Assembly (NCBI GenBank): GCA_009823505.1
Contig: VZQC01008874.1
Span: 1,207,330-1,271,329, forward strand
DNA from: Rhizomys pruinosus
Taxonomy: Eukaryota > Chordata > Mammalia > Rodentia > Spalacidae
Length of the DNA: 64,000 bases
Direction: 5' to 3'
The notes below the pieces were generated by a model, which saw nothing but the letters and a program-made list of their open reading frames with translations, did not search any database and was not told the DNA's origin. Position 1 is the stretch's first letter. The number at the start of each line of letters is the position of its first letter. The position numbers were made by a program, and so were the translations under genes. Below, one piece after another: positions 24,406-36,585 of the stretch.

Positions 24406-25860
24406 TGGGGATGCTGTTTAATACCTGCCAGGAAAGTGTTAAAAATAGGTGACAGTAGTAATGATTTCCAAGAATGTATGGAGTGTATTCATTACTAAAG
24501 CATAAATATTGATTTTTCAGTTTAAATTAACACACATAGATAGCAACACATGTAATGACTTGATATGATGCTTCTGTGATAAAAAATTTATTCAGCTCTT
24601 TATCGTGGCTTTGTCATATAATGTTATTTTTAGTGCTTCTCATATTTTAGATGGTTTTCTATATTATGTTAAAGTAACTGCAGTTTTTTCCTTAATTTAA
24701 AATTTACTTATAAGAGCTTTTTTAATAGCACTTGCAAAGACTATATTTTTTATCTTTAAACTTTTGTTCTCTCTCTGATCTTTTTCTACTTCCTATAAAT
24801 TAGCAAAACGGTACTTGTGTTAAAACTCAGACTGCTTATAATGTTCTAAAAACAAACTTCTATTCTTCATTACTATGAAAATCTTTGTGTTAGTTGCAGA
24901 TTTCCCTGGAGAAATTTGCTTAATTGACCTTTAAAATTCCCAGGCTCAATAATAATTTCCACAAAACTAAATTGTCTCCAATGGTAGAACTAGAAAAGAC
25001 CTTTAAGTTCATCTCCCTTGTTTTCCTTTCATGGATGAGTTTAATTTACTTTTTGCAAGGTTGCATGGCTAATAAATGCAAAATAAGGACCTGAATGCAG
25101 GTCTCATCTTTCCCAGAATAAGTTAATTTCTGTTCATTTCTCTCTTAAAACCTCGAGGCTTTGTGTGCTCCTATGCAAGCATGTGGGCAAGTGTGCTTTT
25201 AGAAATTAATCAACTCAAATATAAGGCAGCATCCTTTCTCATCTATAGGACCTCTTTATGCAAAATGTGTTCAATCTAGTATTTGGAAGTGCTGTATGAA
25301 AGCCACGTGATATAGGAAATGTCCAGGCTCAGAGAACGTCCATCCTTTTCCTCAGTATTTAAAGAATAATCTAGAATATCTAGTCTTATATTTGGTATCC
25401 TGCTACATGCATTTCTTCCATTTCACCATTAGACTCATGACTTTTCAAGCTGTCTAGCCTTCTTTCATTTTCAAAGGGGCTAATATTTTATGTAAACTCT
25501 ACTTGAAATACGCTTTCTAGAACCATTTTTTTTCCTAAGTAAACCTTGCCACTTTCACTCATTCAGTTACTAATTAGTATTAAATACTTGGTAAACCAGG
25601 TTTGCATCAGGTATAGAATTCAGTGATAATTAAGTGAGTTGCATTCACAGAACTTCTGTCTTTAGGACATTGGGCCACTTGCTGAAGCTCATGTCTGCAT
25701 GAATGGCAAAATGTGGCCCTATGAAGAGAGTGTTTATCATAAGCCTTGTCTTTCTCTGTAGTTATAATTGTTTTAAACTGTAGCAGCAATTCTCTACTTA
25801 TGTACATTTTGCACATATTAAAAGCCAATTTAGCAGTGATTCTTGTTTTGTTCTATATCA
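24406..25860. other. AT-rich intergenic sequence
   Basis: About 1.45 kb with no recognised repeat and no convincing coding frame; the quietest non-repeat stretch in the left half of the window. Confidence 0.5.
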
Positions 25861-25870
25861 CTAGTGGTTA

Positions 25871-25872
<2 letters not shown>

Positions 25873-25917
<45 letters not shown>
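25873..25917. repeat. (TG)n microsatellite
   Basis: About 22 uninterrupted TG units. Confidence 0.98.
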
Positions 25918-25920
<3 letters not shown>

Positions 25921-25924
25921 CACA

Positions 25925-26130
25925 GGAGCATATGCATAGGTGCATTCCCTTGTGTCCATGAAAAGTCCACCTTGGCTATCATTTCACAGACAGTGTCCAT
26001 CTCAGTTTTTTGTTTGTTTTTGAGATATCGTCTCTCACTGGCTTGAAAGCCTCCAACTAGTCTGGCTAGTGAGTGACTCCCTGAGAGGGATCTGTTTCTG
26101 TATCCCCTCAGCTCTGAAATTACAAAGAAA
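25925..26130 (-). mobile_element. Old composite SINE
   Basis: TTTTTGAGATATCGTCTCTC, CTCCAACTAGTCTGGCTAG and CTCTGAAATTACAAAG resemble the antisense B1-like part of the composite SINE at 11318-11535. Strongly diverged. Confidence 0.45.
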
Positions 26131-26295
26131 TATGAACCACACAAAGTCTTGCAACTCTCAAAATAAATGTTTATTTCTTTGTATGACATTAATAGACATA
26201 TTTTGGTGTTCATTTTCTTCCCTAACTTTTGAAAGTTGTATATGTCTGGGTGTGATGAGTTCCTCTAATTATAGAACTCAGGACGAAAGAGAATT

Positions 26296-26375
26296 ATTAC
26301 AAATTTGAGGCCAGCCTTACCAACATGGTGAGTTCTATGCTAGAAAGGAGACTCTCCCTTAGAAAATAAATGTAT
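26296..26375 (+). mobile_element. B1 3' half
   Basis: ATTTGAGGCCAGCCTTACCA, GGTGAGTTCTATGCTAG and GAGACTCTCCCTTAGAAAAT correspond to the second half of B1. Old and truncated. Confidence 0.55.
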
Positions 26376-27130
26376 ATAGTCATATTTAAATTAATATCTA
26401 CCCACTTTTGTGTCCACATTTAGATAATTATGCACATGACAATAGCTATGAAAATATAAAAGGTTGATATTATTGTCACTAAAATTAATTTTTATTTTTC
26501 CGGAATACAAATCTGAATTGTTTGCAAGTATATAGACATGAATGTTCATGTTCGCCATAAATTCAAGAAGTTTATGAGATCTGTAAAATCACAGTTTTTG
26601 AATGAACATAACCAGTTTGTGCAGCCCTTAATGTGTGTATTTTCTTAGTTTAAAGAACTTCAATATCTCTTAATTATTATATGTAATTGGGAAAATTGGA
26701 TTCCATCTCATTCTTTTACTGAATAACAAGATGACCAGAAGCAATTGTCAGGAAACAATCAGACTTTATTACACATTATGAATGGAGTTTACCTGATTTC
26801 TTTGTTGAAATCACAGGTTGGGTTTGAGATGTTCAGAGAAACAGAAAAATAATATACATATTTCCTCTGTCTCCATCATACATCTATATAGTATTTAGTG
26901 ACTATCTATCTACCTATCTATCATCTATTTATTATTTATCAACTATCTGTCTTGTATCTATAAATCTATCAAATATTTATCTATACATTTATCTATCTAT
27001 GTATTACTTATGGAAAACAACCATAGTTACTTTGTCTCATGTTCTGTGTAGGCTGGCAAACTTGAAATATTCTAAGCACTTCAGCAAACTGCTAACTTAG
27101 GCTGTTCTTTTTTTTTCTTTTGTTATTTTA
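26376..27130. other. AT-rich sequence with a TATC-type microsatellite
   Basis: Irregular (TATC)n/(ATCT)n repeat at about 26895-27000. No gene or other recognised repeat. Confidence 0.6.
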
Positions 27131-27269
27131 AGGCAAATGGTTTATCCTTATCAAGAAAATCACCAAGGAGGAAACTTCAAGCACTTCCTTGGGGAAAGCA
27201 TGACATCGTTTAGAAAAAAAAAAAAAGAAAGAAAGAATGAAAAAAGAAAATCCTCCAACTCAGGTGATA

Positions 27270-27590
27270 TGTGTGTGTGTGTGTGTGTATTATTATATAT
27301 ATATATATATAGTAGTATAGGTGTGACACACAAACACACACACAACAACAAAAAAAAAACAGCAAAGAACGGGGAAAAGAGAGCTGAAATAGTGAAAGTT
27401 CTCCCAGACATAAGCCTCTGTTTGTGGAAAAAAAAAAAAAAAAAAACCTGGAAAGTCCTTGGAAAAGACAGTATGCAAGTGGCGGAACGTACAAGTGGGG
27501 TGGGGGGCAGGAAAGGGAAGTGACACTAAACTTCAAGTGAGAAATGATGTAAGATGTTGAAAAATAGTTTAATAACAATATAAATTTAAA
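27270..27590 (+). mobile_element. L1 3' UTR end, degraded
   Basis: A (GT)n then (AT)n tract at 27271-27312, then AGTATAGGTGTGAC, AATAGTGAAAGTTCTCCCAG, GGTGGGGGGCAGGAAAGGGA and TGAGAAATGATGTAAGATG. The same order is at 45340-45690, where it ends an L1. The upstream 27131-27265 is unassigned. Confidence 0.65.
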
Positions 27591-27604
27591 AAAAAGAAAA
27601 AAAA

Positions 27605-27855
27605 AAAAAGAAAAATCACTGGGTTAGAGAAGATTAGAACTCAGAGAAGTTTAGAGTACAATGGCGGTTCTCCAGAGGACGCCAGTTTGATTCCCAGCAC
27701 CAACATCCATGCTTTCAACCATCCATGACTAGTTCCAGGGGACTCTCACGCCATCTTCTGAACTCTGTGGGTTTTGCATGACGTGGTGAACTTACAGACA
27801 TGCAGCGCATACGCCATACATCATAACAGTATTAATTATTTAAAAAAAAGTCAGT
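27605..27855 (+). mobile_element. B2/B3-type SINE, degraded
   Basis: CCAGTTTGATTCCCAGCACC, ACTAGTTCCAGGGGACTC and CATCTTCTGAACTCTGTGG keep the B2/B3 order. The A-box half is poorly conserved. Confidence 0.7.
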
Positions 27856-27959
27856 GCTGTTAAATGCGTTACTAGGATGAAGTCCATCAATATTGGGAAG
27901 TGTAACTTTGACTTACTATCAAGGGATTACCAGGGTTAATCACAATCTGCAATATATGC

Positions 27960-28250
27960 TTTTTTTTAATAAGTTTTTATTTTTTTAAATATTTAATGTT
28001 AGTTTTCATATGTGTAATGAATGTACTGTCTGCTGTAGGCTGTGCACCCCTGTGTAGTGCATGCCCATTGAGGCGCAGAGGAGGGTGTCGGATCCCCGGG
28101 ACAGGAGTTAAAGACGGTTCAACTGGCCAACTGGGTGCTGGATGCGCACCCCGGGTCCAAGTGGGTGCGGGAGCCGATCCGGCATCTGCAAGAGCAGTCC
28201 AGTGCTCTTACGCGCTAGGCCTTAATCGCGCTCTCCATGGCGCCCAGTGG
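27960..28250 (-). mobile_element. B2/B3-type SINE, rearranged
   Basis: Reverse B2/B3: GAATGTACTGTCTGCTGTAG, GGCGCAGAGGAGGGTGTCGG, CATCTGCAAGAGCAGTCC, then GGCGCTAGG-like head remnants. Between 28125 and 28185 there is extra GC-rich sequence with repeated TGGGTGC units, so it is longer than expected there. Confidence 0.7.
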
Positions 28251-28540
28251 CCGAAATATTCTAACAATACCACTAAGACTAAGCAATTGTCCCCTGTAAC
28301 TTCCCCAAGTGAAACATAGTTAAGAAGCCAACGTGCCAGCATCATCTTCAAAAGTCGTTAACTTGAAGCACTTGAAATCAGCTGTTAAGCCATGGATGAG
28401 TTGAATATTTACTGGAGTCGAATGATGAAGAACTCATTGGAGTCAGTGGATAGATAAAATAAGTCGATTGGTAAACAGATAGTCATAAAAACAGAAACAG
28501 AATTTTAAGCAGATGAAATTTTACTTTTGCTCCATACCTT
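28251..28540. other. Nothing recognised
   Basis: No gene or clear repeat. Confidence 0.4.
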
Positions 28541-28697
28541 TGATATTAGCACTGGGGGTGCAAGAGGGGTGAGGGACACAGGCAGGTGGTTCTCTGTGAA
28601 ATAGAGTGCAGCTTGGTCCTATGGTGTGTGAGTTCTGGTCTAGGCCAGCTGGAGCTCAGGGAGACTCTGGTACGCTCCCCAAAAAAAAAAAAAAAAG
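28541..28697 (+). mobile_element. B1 SINE, diverged
   Basis: TTAGCACTGGGGGTGCAAG, GACACAGGCAGGTGGTTCTC, GTGAGTTCTGGTCTAGGCC and GGAGACTCTGGTACGCTCC, with a 16-base A-run. The 5' 20-30 bases of B1 are absent. Confidence 0.72.
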
Positions 28698-28736
28698 AAG
28701 AAAAAAAAAGTTCCCAAAACAAAGAAATGAAATTTG

Positions 28737-28975
28737 GGGCTGGGGAGAAAATTCAATGGTTAAGAGCAGTGACTGCTCTTGCAGAGTACCTGGGCTCCTT
28801 TTGGCAGCCACATAGCAGCTAAGGGCCATGTAATGTCAGTCTCAGGGAACACAAGACACTCTTCTGCCCTCTGGGAGCATTGCAAGCACATTTGGCATTT
28901 ATATTTATGTTCAGGCCTAACAGTCAGCAACATAAAATAAAAATAATTTTTAAATAAATTTTTTTAAAAAGATAG
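28737..28975 (+). mobile_element. B2 SINE
   Basis: GGGGCTGGGGAGAAAATTCA, GTGACTGCTCTTGCAGAG, GGCAGCCACATAGCAGC, ACTCTTCTGCCCTCTGGGAG and an ATAAAATAAAAATAATTT tail. An older B2 lineage than the 15988 copy. Confidence 0.86.
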
Positions 28976-28989
28976 AATTTGATGTGATG

Positions 28990-29220
28990 TGTTTGTGAAT
29001 CTTTTTTAATATAATACTTTTATCGGTGTTTTGTGTATTTCATACATCATTTTTCAGTTCAATTTAGACATATTCTCCTTTCCCTTCCCTCCACACCCCA
29101 GCCCAGTTCAGGCATTTTGCCATATATGTCCTGCATCTTTCTCTCAGTCTTTTTAGTTTTTCTCTGCTGAGGTTTATTGTTTGGGGCAGAATTTAACTGA
29201 AAATGATAGAAGTACCAATG
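28990..29220 (-). mobile_element. L1 3' tail, antisense
   Basis: Reverse of the L1 tail: GTGTATTTCATACATCATTT, CTCCTTTCCCTTCCCTCC, GCATTTTGCCATATATGTCC, GTTTATTGTTTGGGGCAGAA. It matches the reverse complement of 50200-50390. Confidence 0.82.
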
Positions 29221-29815
29221 AAAGCTTGAGGGGACTGCAGGGGAAAATTGAAGAGTGGTTATATTGAGATATCTGGCCCTTAAAGAATAGCCACCTGAGG
29301 TGGTTGTCAGCTGGCCTGGAGTTCCATAGCACTGGAGTATAGTTGCTAAGAAGAAGTTCAAAGTGTTCTATGGATGATGCTGGTATCAAAGGAAGGGTCT
29401 TCAAGTCAAACTTACCAGTATTATAGGAAAACAACCCTTTTCAGTGGCACTACCAGGAGGAAAAATTAAGATGTATAGTTTGTCTTTCATCTTCTTTGTC
29501 TGTACATCTTCCCCAAACATTACATTATTCAGGAAAAACCTAGTGGTGTATGCGGCTGAAGGATGTGTGCTCCCTGTGGGGTGTTGCCCTTGAAGCTGAA
29601 GCTGCATCCATCAGCAGTGCTGCAGACTAGGTGGAAGGCATAGACTAAAACGTGTATCAGTTACACCACACTACCTTAACCAAGTTCTTCTGAAATTGAC
29701 AAGGTAATCTTAACTATTATGAAGTTTTGTCTGCTTGACAGTTTTTTTTTAATTCTTTATGTTTATTCAGTGGGATTTAACTTAGCATCAGTAAATACAA
29801 AATTTAAAAATATAG
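29221..29815. other. Unassigned; possibly 5' extension of the antisense L1
   Basis: About 600 bp upstream (in minus sense) of the L1 tail. The minus strand has an 86-codon open stretch (29174-29434) overlapping another (29401-29607). Codons do not suggest a known protein, and part of the frame is L1 3' UTR. It could be an L1 3' UTR variant or a carried-along segment. Confidence 0.35.
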
Positions 29816-29818
29816 GTT

Positions 29819-29965
29819 TCTTGCCAGGTGTGGTGGTGCACACCTTTAATCCTAGCATTTGGAAGGCATAGGCAGGTGGATCTTTGTGAGTTCAAGGCCA
29901 GCCTGGTCTACAGAGTGAGTTCCAGGACAGCTGGGACTAAACAGGAGACCCTGTCTCGGTAAAGA
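29819..29965 (+). mobile_element. B1 SINE
   Basis: GCCAGGTGTGGTGGTGCACA, TTTAATCCTAGCATTTGGAA, GGCCAGCCTGGTCTACAGAG and GAGACCCTGTCTCGG. An AT-dinucleotide tract follows at 29970-30010. Confidence 0.95.
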
Positions 29966-30029
29966 CCATATATTATATAATATTAATATTATATATATAT
30001 ATATAATATATGTGTGATTATATGTGAAT

Positions 30030-30394
30030 TGTGGTGGTTGAATGAGAGTGGTCTCCCATAGGCTTTAAGTATTCAGATATTTTTGTCCCAGTTAGTGGCA
30101 CTGTCTGAGAAGTGTTTGAAAGGGCCGTGCTGAGGAAGTATGTCATGTGGGGGGCAGGAATTGTGATTTAACAAGCCTTTCTGCTCCAGTCTCTCTCTCT
30201 CTCTCCACTTCCCCTGCTCATCAAAGGATGTGAACTTCGGCTTTCTGCTTCAGCCTTGGCCATCATGCCTCCCGCGGCACATTGGACTCCTTAATTCCCT
30301 GGACATTAATCATAAGCTCAATAAAAACTCTTCCTTTTATAAGTTCCCTTGGTCATGGTGGTTTTATCACAGCACAGAAAAGTGACTAATTACA
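30030..30394 (+). mobile_element. ORR1/MaLR-type solo LTR
   Basis: TGTGGTGGTTGAATGAGAGT start, GGTCTCCCATAGGCTTTAAG, AGTTAGTGGCACTGTCTGAG, a (CT)n patch, AAGGATGTGAACTTCGGC, AAGCTCAATAAAAACTCTTC (polyadenylation region), TTATAAGTTCCCTTGGTCAT and AAAGTGACTAATTACA end. This is the ORR1 order. No flanking 5-bp duplication is evident. Confidence 0.85.
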
Positions 30395-30529
30395 AACACA
30401 CACACACACAATATATATATATATATATATAACATTGTCAATATTTCATTGTCCTCTTTCTCTTGAAAGAACATGTTCAATCTGGAGTTTTTATTCAGAT
30501 TTCCACATGACATGTACAAAATTCTTTAG

Positions 30530-30750
30530 CCAATTTTTTTCATTTTTTTTCATTTTTCTGCATGAGTGTTATGCCCTCAAGCATGTAAATGCTCCCATGT
30601 CCTACAATGCCCACAGAGGAGAGAAGAGGTGGGATCCCTTGGAACTGGAGTTATGGACAGTTGTGAGCTTTCAAGTAGGTGTTGGAAATTAAACCTTTAT
30701 CTTTTGCAAAAGCAGCCTGTGCTCTTAACCACTGAGCCATTTTTTATGTA
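30530..30750 (-). mobile_element. B2 SINE
   Basis: Reverse B2: TTCTGCATGAGTGTTATGCC, CCTTGGAACTGGAGTTATGG, GGTGTTGGAAATTAAACC (B-box region), CAGCCTGTGCTCTTAACCAC and TGAGCCAT. The second copy is at 32635-32855. Confidence 0.88.
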
Positions 30751-31304
30751 AAATGCAAATTTTGCATTTGGTTCAACACTATCAACATCACTTCAGTGGT
30801 AAATACATCTTTAAGTGACTTTCTGTCAGGTACATTATTAAGTTTCTTGATGCTGCAGCTAATAGTGTCGATACTAATTTTCAACATAATTTAAGGGGAA
30901 ACCATATTTCTATTTTTTACCTTTCCCTTCATTTCATCACTTTACCACATAAGTAAAGAGTCAATAAAGGATAAAAGAATGCTGGGCTCTAGAGGTATAG
31001 ATATGTTCAATGAAATGGAAATCCAAGAGCAAATTTAGTTTTATTGAAATTGCAATGCCTAATATGTATGATTCTAGCTTACTGTTCTAGAAAAGTTCCA
31101 AGTGGAAAACTCACTTAATTTCTTTATGTCATTGGACATTTTTGACATTTAAATGAAAATACTAAGATAACTGTGACATATGTTGTGAGAAATAGAGAGG
31201 CATGCATGAACATAAACATAGAAACATAGGAGATAAGGACATAGAAAGGACTTGCAGGTTCTCTCCCATGGGGAAAATGAACTCTGCTTTTCTTCTCTTT
31301 GCAG

Positions 31305-31376
31305 AGAAGAGGGTTAAGCCAGCAGCAGCAGAATCCTTTATTGATGAAGGATTTTCTTTGTCTGTCTTTGATTCAG
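31305..31376 (+). other. Candidate 72-bp exon
   Basis: A polypyrimidine tract and acceptor (TTTTCTTCTCTTTGCAG, ending 31304) precede 72 bases that are open as EKRVKPAAAESFIDEGFSLS and continue to a donor CAG/GTAACA (GT at 31377). Both ends split a codon after base 1, so the exon would be phase-symmetric and could be skipped without a frameshift. It lies in non-repeat sequence and recurs unchanged at 33413-33484 in the duplicated block. I do not recognise the protein. No neighbouring exon is visible, so chance is a serious alternative. Confidence 0.18.
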
Positions 31377-31742
31377 GTAACACATGCCTTACCAGAGAGG
31401 AAGAAGGGTCCTAAGCCACTCTGCCTCCTCCTAGTCCAACAGAACAAGAAACAGTTTTTCAGGGCTGGTTCGGGGCTTTATAGGACTTCCTTTCTGCCAC
31501 AGACACTAACTTCATGTGAAGTTAAGGGTCCTGTAATGAAAGTGGAAATCTGTGGATTAATTTATCCCAGACCTTATGGAAGACAATCAGGATAGTTTAT
31601 GATGTTCTTATTTATATAACATATATATCAATGTTAATCTGCTCTGCTGTCCCCATTTACAGATAAAAATTCCAAAGAACAATATCTGAAGTTTGCATGG
31701 AATGTTGACATCAACTTTTTTTTTTTTTTTTTTTTNGTTTCT

Positions 31743-31880
31743 TCTGGGCGTGGTGTTGCACACTTTAATCCTAGCATTGGTAGGCCTAGGCAGGTGGATC
31801 TTGTGAGTTCAAGGCCGCCTGGTCTACAGAGTGTAGTTCCAGGACAGCTGGATACACGGGAGACCCTGCTCGTACAGACC
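31743..31880 (+). mobile_element. B1 SINE (duplicate copy)
   Basis: Same element as 29819-29965 but with many one-base losses (for example AAGGCCGCCTGG for AAGGCCAGCCTGG). Confidence 0.88.
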
Positions 31881-31929
31881 TATATAATATATATATATAC
31901 TATATATATATATATATAATGTGTGTATA

Positions 31930-32480
<551 letters not shown>

Positions 32481-32634
32481 CCACACACACCTATATATAT
32501 ATAATATCTATATATAATTTATTAGAACATTGTCAATATTTATTGTCCTCTTTCTCTTGAACGAAACAACACCCCCCCCCATTTTGTTCATCTGGAGTTT
32601 TTATTCAGATTTTCACATGACATGATACAAAATT

Positions 32635-32855
32635 CTTTAGCCAATTTTTTTCAATTTTTTTTCATTTTCTGCATGAGTGTTATGCCCTCAAGCATGTAAA
32701 TGCTCCCATGTCCTACAATGCCCACAGCAGTCAGAAAGAAGGTGGGATCCTTGGAACTGGAGTTTTGGACAGTGGTGAGCTTTCAAGTAGGTGTTGGAAA
32801 TTAAACCTTTATCTTTTGCAAAACAGCCTGTGCTCTTAACCCTGGCCATTTTTTA
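32635..32855 (-). mobile_element. B2 SINE (duplicate copy)
   Basis: Same element as 30530-30750 with small indels. Confidence 0.86.
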
Positions 32856-33824
32856 TGTAAAATGCAAATTTTGCATTTGGTTCAACACTATCAACATCAC
32901 TTCAGTGGTAAATACATCTTTAAGTGACTTTCTGTCAGGTACATTATTAAGTTTCTTGATGCTGCAGCTAATAGTGTCGCTACTAATTTTCAAAATAATT
33001 TAGGGGAAAACATATTTCTTATTTTTACATTTCCCTTCATTTCATCACTTTACCACATAAGTAAAGAGTCAATAAAGGATAAAAGAATGCTGGGCTCTAG
33101 AGGTATAGATATGTTCAATGAAATGGAAATCCAAGAGCAAATTTAGTTTTATTGAAATTGCAATGCCTAATATGTATGATTCTAGCTTACTGTTCTAGAA
33201 AAGTTCCAAGTGGAAAACTCACTTAATTTCTTTATGTCATTGGACATTTTTGACATTTAAATGAAAATACTAAGATAACTGTGACATATGTTGTGAGAAA
33301 TAGAGAGGCATGCATGAACATAAACATAGAAACATAGGAGATAAGGACATAGAAAGGACTTGCAGGTTCTCTCCCATGGGGAAAATGAACTCTGCTTTTC
33401 TTCTCTTTGCAGAGAAGAGGGTTAAGCCAGCAGCAGCAGAATCCTTTATTGATGAAGGATTTTCTTTGTCTGTCTTTGATTCAGGTAACACATGCCTTAC
33501 CAGAGAGGAAGAAGGGTCCTAAGCCACTCTGCCTCCTCCTAGTCCAACAGAACAAGAAACAGTTTTTCAGGGCTGGTTCGGGGCTTTATAGGACTTCCTT
33601 TCTGCCACAGACACTAACTTCATGTGAAGTTAAGGGTCCTGTAATGAAAGTGGAAATCTGTGGATTAATTTATCCCAGACCTTATGGAAGACAATCAGCT
33701 AGATAGTTCTTATTATATAACATATATATCAATGTTCAATCTGCTACTGCTTCCCCATTTACAGATAAAACACTTCCAAAGAAAAATATCTGAAGTTGGC
33801 ATGGACTTGTTGAAATCAACTTTT

Positions 33825-33983
33825 TTTTTTTTTTTTTTTTGGTCTTTTCGAGACAGGGTCTCCCTGTAGCCCCAGCTGTCCTGGAACTCACTCTGTAGAC
33901 CAGGCTGGCCTTGAACTCACAAAGATCCGCCTGCCTCTGCCTCCCACGTGCTAGGATTAAAGGCGTGCACCACCACACCCGGC
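33825..33983 (-). mobile_element. B1 SINE with TSD
   Basis: T-run then reverse B1 (GAGACAGGGTCTCCCTGTAG, AGACCAGGCTGGCCTTGAAC, GATTAAAGGCGTGCACCACC, ACACCCGGC). Flanks are GAAATCAACTTTT (33812-33824) and GACATCAACTTTT (33984-33996). The first duplicate copy reads GACATCAAC at the left site, suggesting the mismatch is a base error. Little diverged, so young. Confidence 0.95.
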
Positions 33984-33996
33984 GACATCAACTTTT

Positions 33997-34935
33997 ATAA
34001 CTCTTACTTCTCTGTATCAACCTTACTGTGGGTTGTTGTGCTGCAAACTGTGGTATTTTTCACTTTTCCATAACTCATGCACAAAGGATGTCTCCTATAA
34101 TAAAGATTTCTTAATTTGTCCTATCCTAAATATCAAATCAGAATGTCTCATCTAAGCCTCTAAAAAATCCTCATTAATATATAATGAGAGAAGAAATAAG
34201 CAATAGTCATTGAGTAAATTAATGAACACTTATGCCACAAATGTATAATAGGATTTTTACTGGTAACCAATTTACTACTCAAATTACCCAGTTAACTACT
34301 TCTATGGGAAGATTTCAAACTCTTCTTGGTACAACTATAGTAATATTAAGAAAAAATCTAGCTATTAAAGAAGTTAAACAAGAAAGGTTCTTCTTTTTAA
34401 GTATACAGATGTGGTCTTAGAATCTTCCATGCTTCATACAATGCCTAGAAGTCTTTTAAAATTATTTAGTAAGAAATACTGTCCTTTTCTACTATACACA
34501 TGAAGGCCCTTATTTAAATCAACCATTTTCTTAATAATTACCTACAAGGTATTGAAATGTTTCATGTATATTGTGTGTGGCATAAACAAAAATATTAATA
34601 ATATAAATAGGATAAATTCAATGTCCCTTTCCTTTATATTCCAAACTATAAAACACAAAACAAATTCAACTAATTAAAGTGATTGTGAATTCAGGGAAAT
34701 CTGAAAACAGAGAGTAGGTGGAATTAAGAATGTTTCTTGTTCCACTGAACACTAGCTTACCAGCATTTCTGATTCTGTGTGTTCATCTGCAATGCAAGTG
34801 TGTCTGTGCTTGTGCATTGTAATTTGGTTTAAAAACAAGCAGAGGAAAGGATTTGCATTTATTGACTACCTATCAGCTATGTAGGAGACAGAATCAGTAG
34901 TTATTATTCTGGTCAAGAATGTATATAATTTTAAG
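33997..34935. other. AT-rich intergenic sequence
   Basis: No recognised repeat. A 62-codon open frame at 34232-34420 has no features I recognise and is within chance expectation. Confidence 0.45.
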
Positions 34936-34939
34936 TTTT

Positions 34940-36290
34940 GTGTGATGTCTTGCGCCCAGCCTTCCGGGATGTTCTTCCTCTCTGGACCAGGGCAGGCAGT
35001 GGCAGTTCCTGGGACTGCAAGCTCCTGGATTGTTCAGGCCAGCCAGTTAACAACCTGGGCCTTAGCCCTGGTAGAGAGGGGGAGGGAGATTGGAAGTGAA
35101 GCCCAGTGAAATAAAGGGAGAAAGAGAAAGAACAAAGAAGGGATGGACTAAAAAATGACCAGGAGAAATTCCACAAGGGAATGACTCATTTTTTTGGAAA
35201 CAAGCAATAAAGCTACTGTGCTGCAGGCAGGGAAGCAAGGGTAGGAGGGTGCGAATGAGGAAAAGGGAAGTACAAGTACCAATTATGAGCCATCTTGGCT
35301 CCCAGGAGAGGGGAGCAACAGAACTCCTGGGTGTGTGTATAGTAAACTGGAGGTACAACATAGGACATAGGGTACATCAAAAGAAAGCCTTCGGGGTATG
35401 GGACTTTGTCCAAGGTGAACAGGAATACCACATATCCTGGCTCCAAGGGAGGCTCCAAGGGGGTTGTCCAGACAATGATCGCAGGTCCTGCTTCCAGCCA
35501 GAGAAAAGCCTCAGCCTACATTTGTGTATAATGTTATGAGACGTCACTTGCTAGCGTACAACTGGCCTCTGAAATGCCAGAGAGCATTATCAAAGGCCAC
35601 AAAAGCAATATTGGTCTCCCTGAGACAAGCAAGTCTCCTCTGTCAATATCAGCTACACCTCAACAGCCTGGAGATACTGTGCAACAGTGGCAGCCAAGTG
35701 TCTATATATATCCCAAATCTAATTGGCTATTAGCCTCTCCTTGGAGGAATAACTCACAGTGGATGCCACAAGCTTATGTCATCTAGTGATTAGGAGATGT
35801 TATAAGCCACAATAAGAACTTGTCACCCTTTATAGAGAAACCACAGTTTGTAGATTAGCATACCATCCAAGCATCTGTGTCTATGCTCACAGCTTAGCTT
35901 GACATAATAATTAGTACCGCTTAAATGCCTGTACATCCAATTGCTTGTGCTTTGTTAGTATGACTAAAAAGGCATCACTGGAAAAACTGTCAACCCATGA
36001 AGGGAAACAACCTGAACAGACTAGAGCCCAAAATGACAACTCCAAAGAAAGTGGACTGTTTTCTTCTCACCCACTTGTGCCCCTTTCCCAAAGCCCAGGG
36101 AACAAATTGCGGAAGAGGAGGCATGGTAGAATGTAAGGGCTGTGAGAGATAGGGGTGACATCATGAGACTACAGGCAATATAGTCTGGACTCTAATATTC
36201 AACATGCCTGTGCATACACGCTTCTCCAACTGGAATTTTGGGAACCTTGGGTTGTTCAACTTTTGGACATAAATACTTGCAAATGCACCA
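34940..36290 (+). mobile_element. L1-associated module copy C with longer 5' part
   Basis: From about 35525 it follows copies A and B: CTGGCCTCTGAAATGCCAG, TGTGCAACAGTGGCAGCC, CTAATTGGCTATTAGCC, GTGGATGCCACAAGCTTATG, ACCATCCAAGCATCTGTG, CCCATGAAGGGAAACAACC, GAGGCATGGTAGAATGTAAG. The preceding 34940-35520 (GC-richer, with a purine-rich GAAATAAAGGGAGAAAGAG part and GGAGAGGGGAGCAACAG) is probably the 5' continuation of the same element, but the other copies do not show it clearly. The L1 tail is absent. Confidence 0.65.
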
Positions 36291-36435
36291 ATTCCCTAAT
36301 TGTATGGCAAATGAGTAACATCAATGTTACTCAGACAATGTTACTGAAAACAACTGTGTTATTATATTGTAGAATCCTTAAAAATAAACACATAATAATT
36401 TTAAAAAAAGAAAGATAAAAAAACCCCTAATTTGT

Positions 36436-36585
36436 GCAAGGGGTGGTGGTACATGACTTTAATCCCAGCACTTCGGATGCAGAGGCCGGGGATGTTTGTG
36501 AGTTCAAGGCCAGCCTGGTCTACATAGTGAGTTCTGGGCCAGCTGAGGCTATAGGGAGACCCTGTCTAAAAAGAAGCCCCCCCCC
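36436..36585 (+). mobile_element. B1 SINE
   Basis: GGGGTGGTGGTACATGAC, TTTAATCCCAGCACTTCGGA, AAGGCCAGCCTGGTCTACAT, GGAGACCCTGTCTAAAAAG, then a C-run. Confidence 0.93.

Noticed and set aside
25858..27010. CRISPR-like or satellite array
   Set aside because: The repeats are TG and TATC microsatellites with no unique spacers, normal for mammalian DNA.
33270..33706. Separate small genes duplicated from 31162-31595
   Set aside because: They are overlapping frames in both directions in a duplicated, probably misassembled block. Only the 72-bp exon-like part was kept as a weak candidate.
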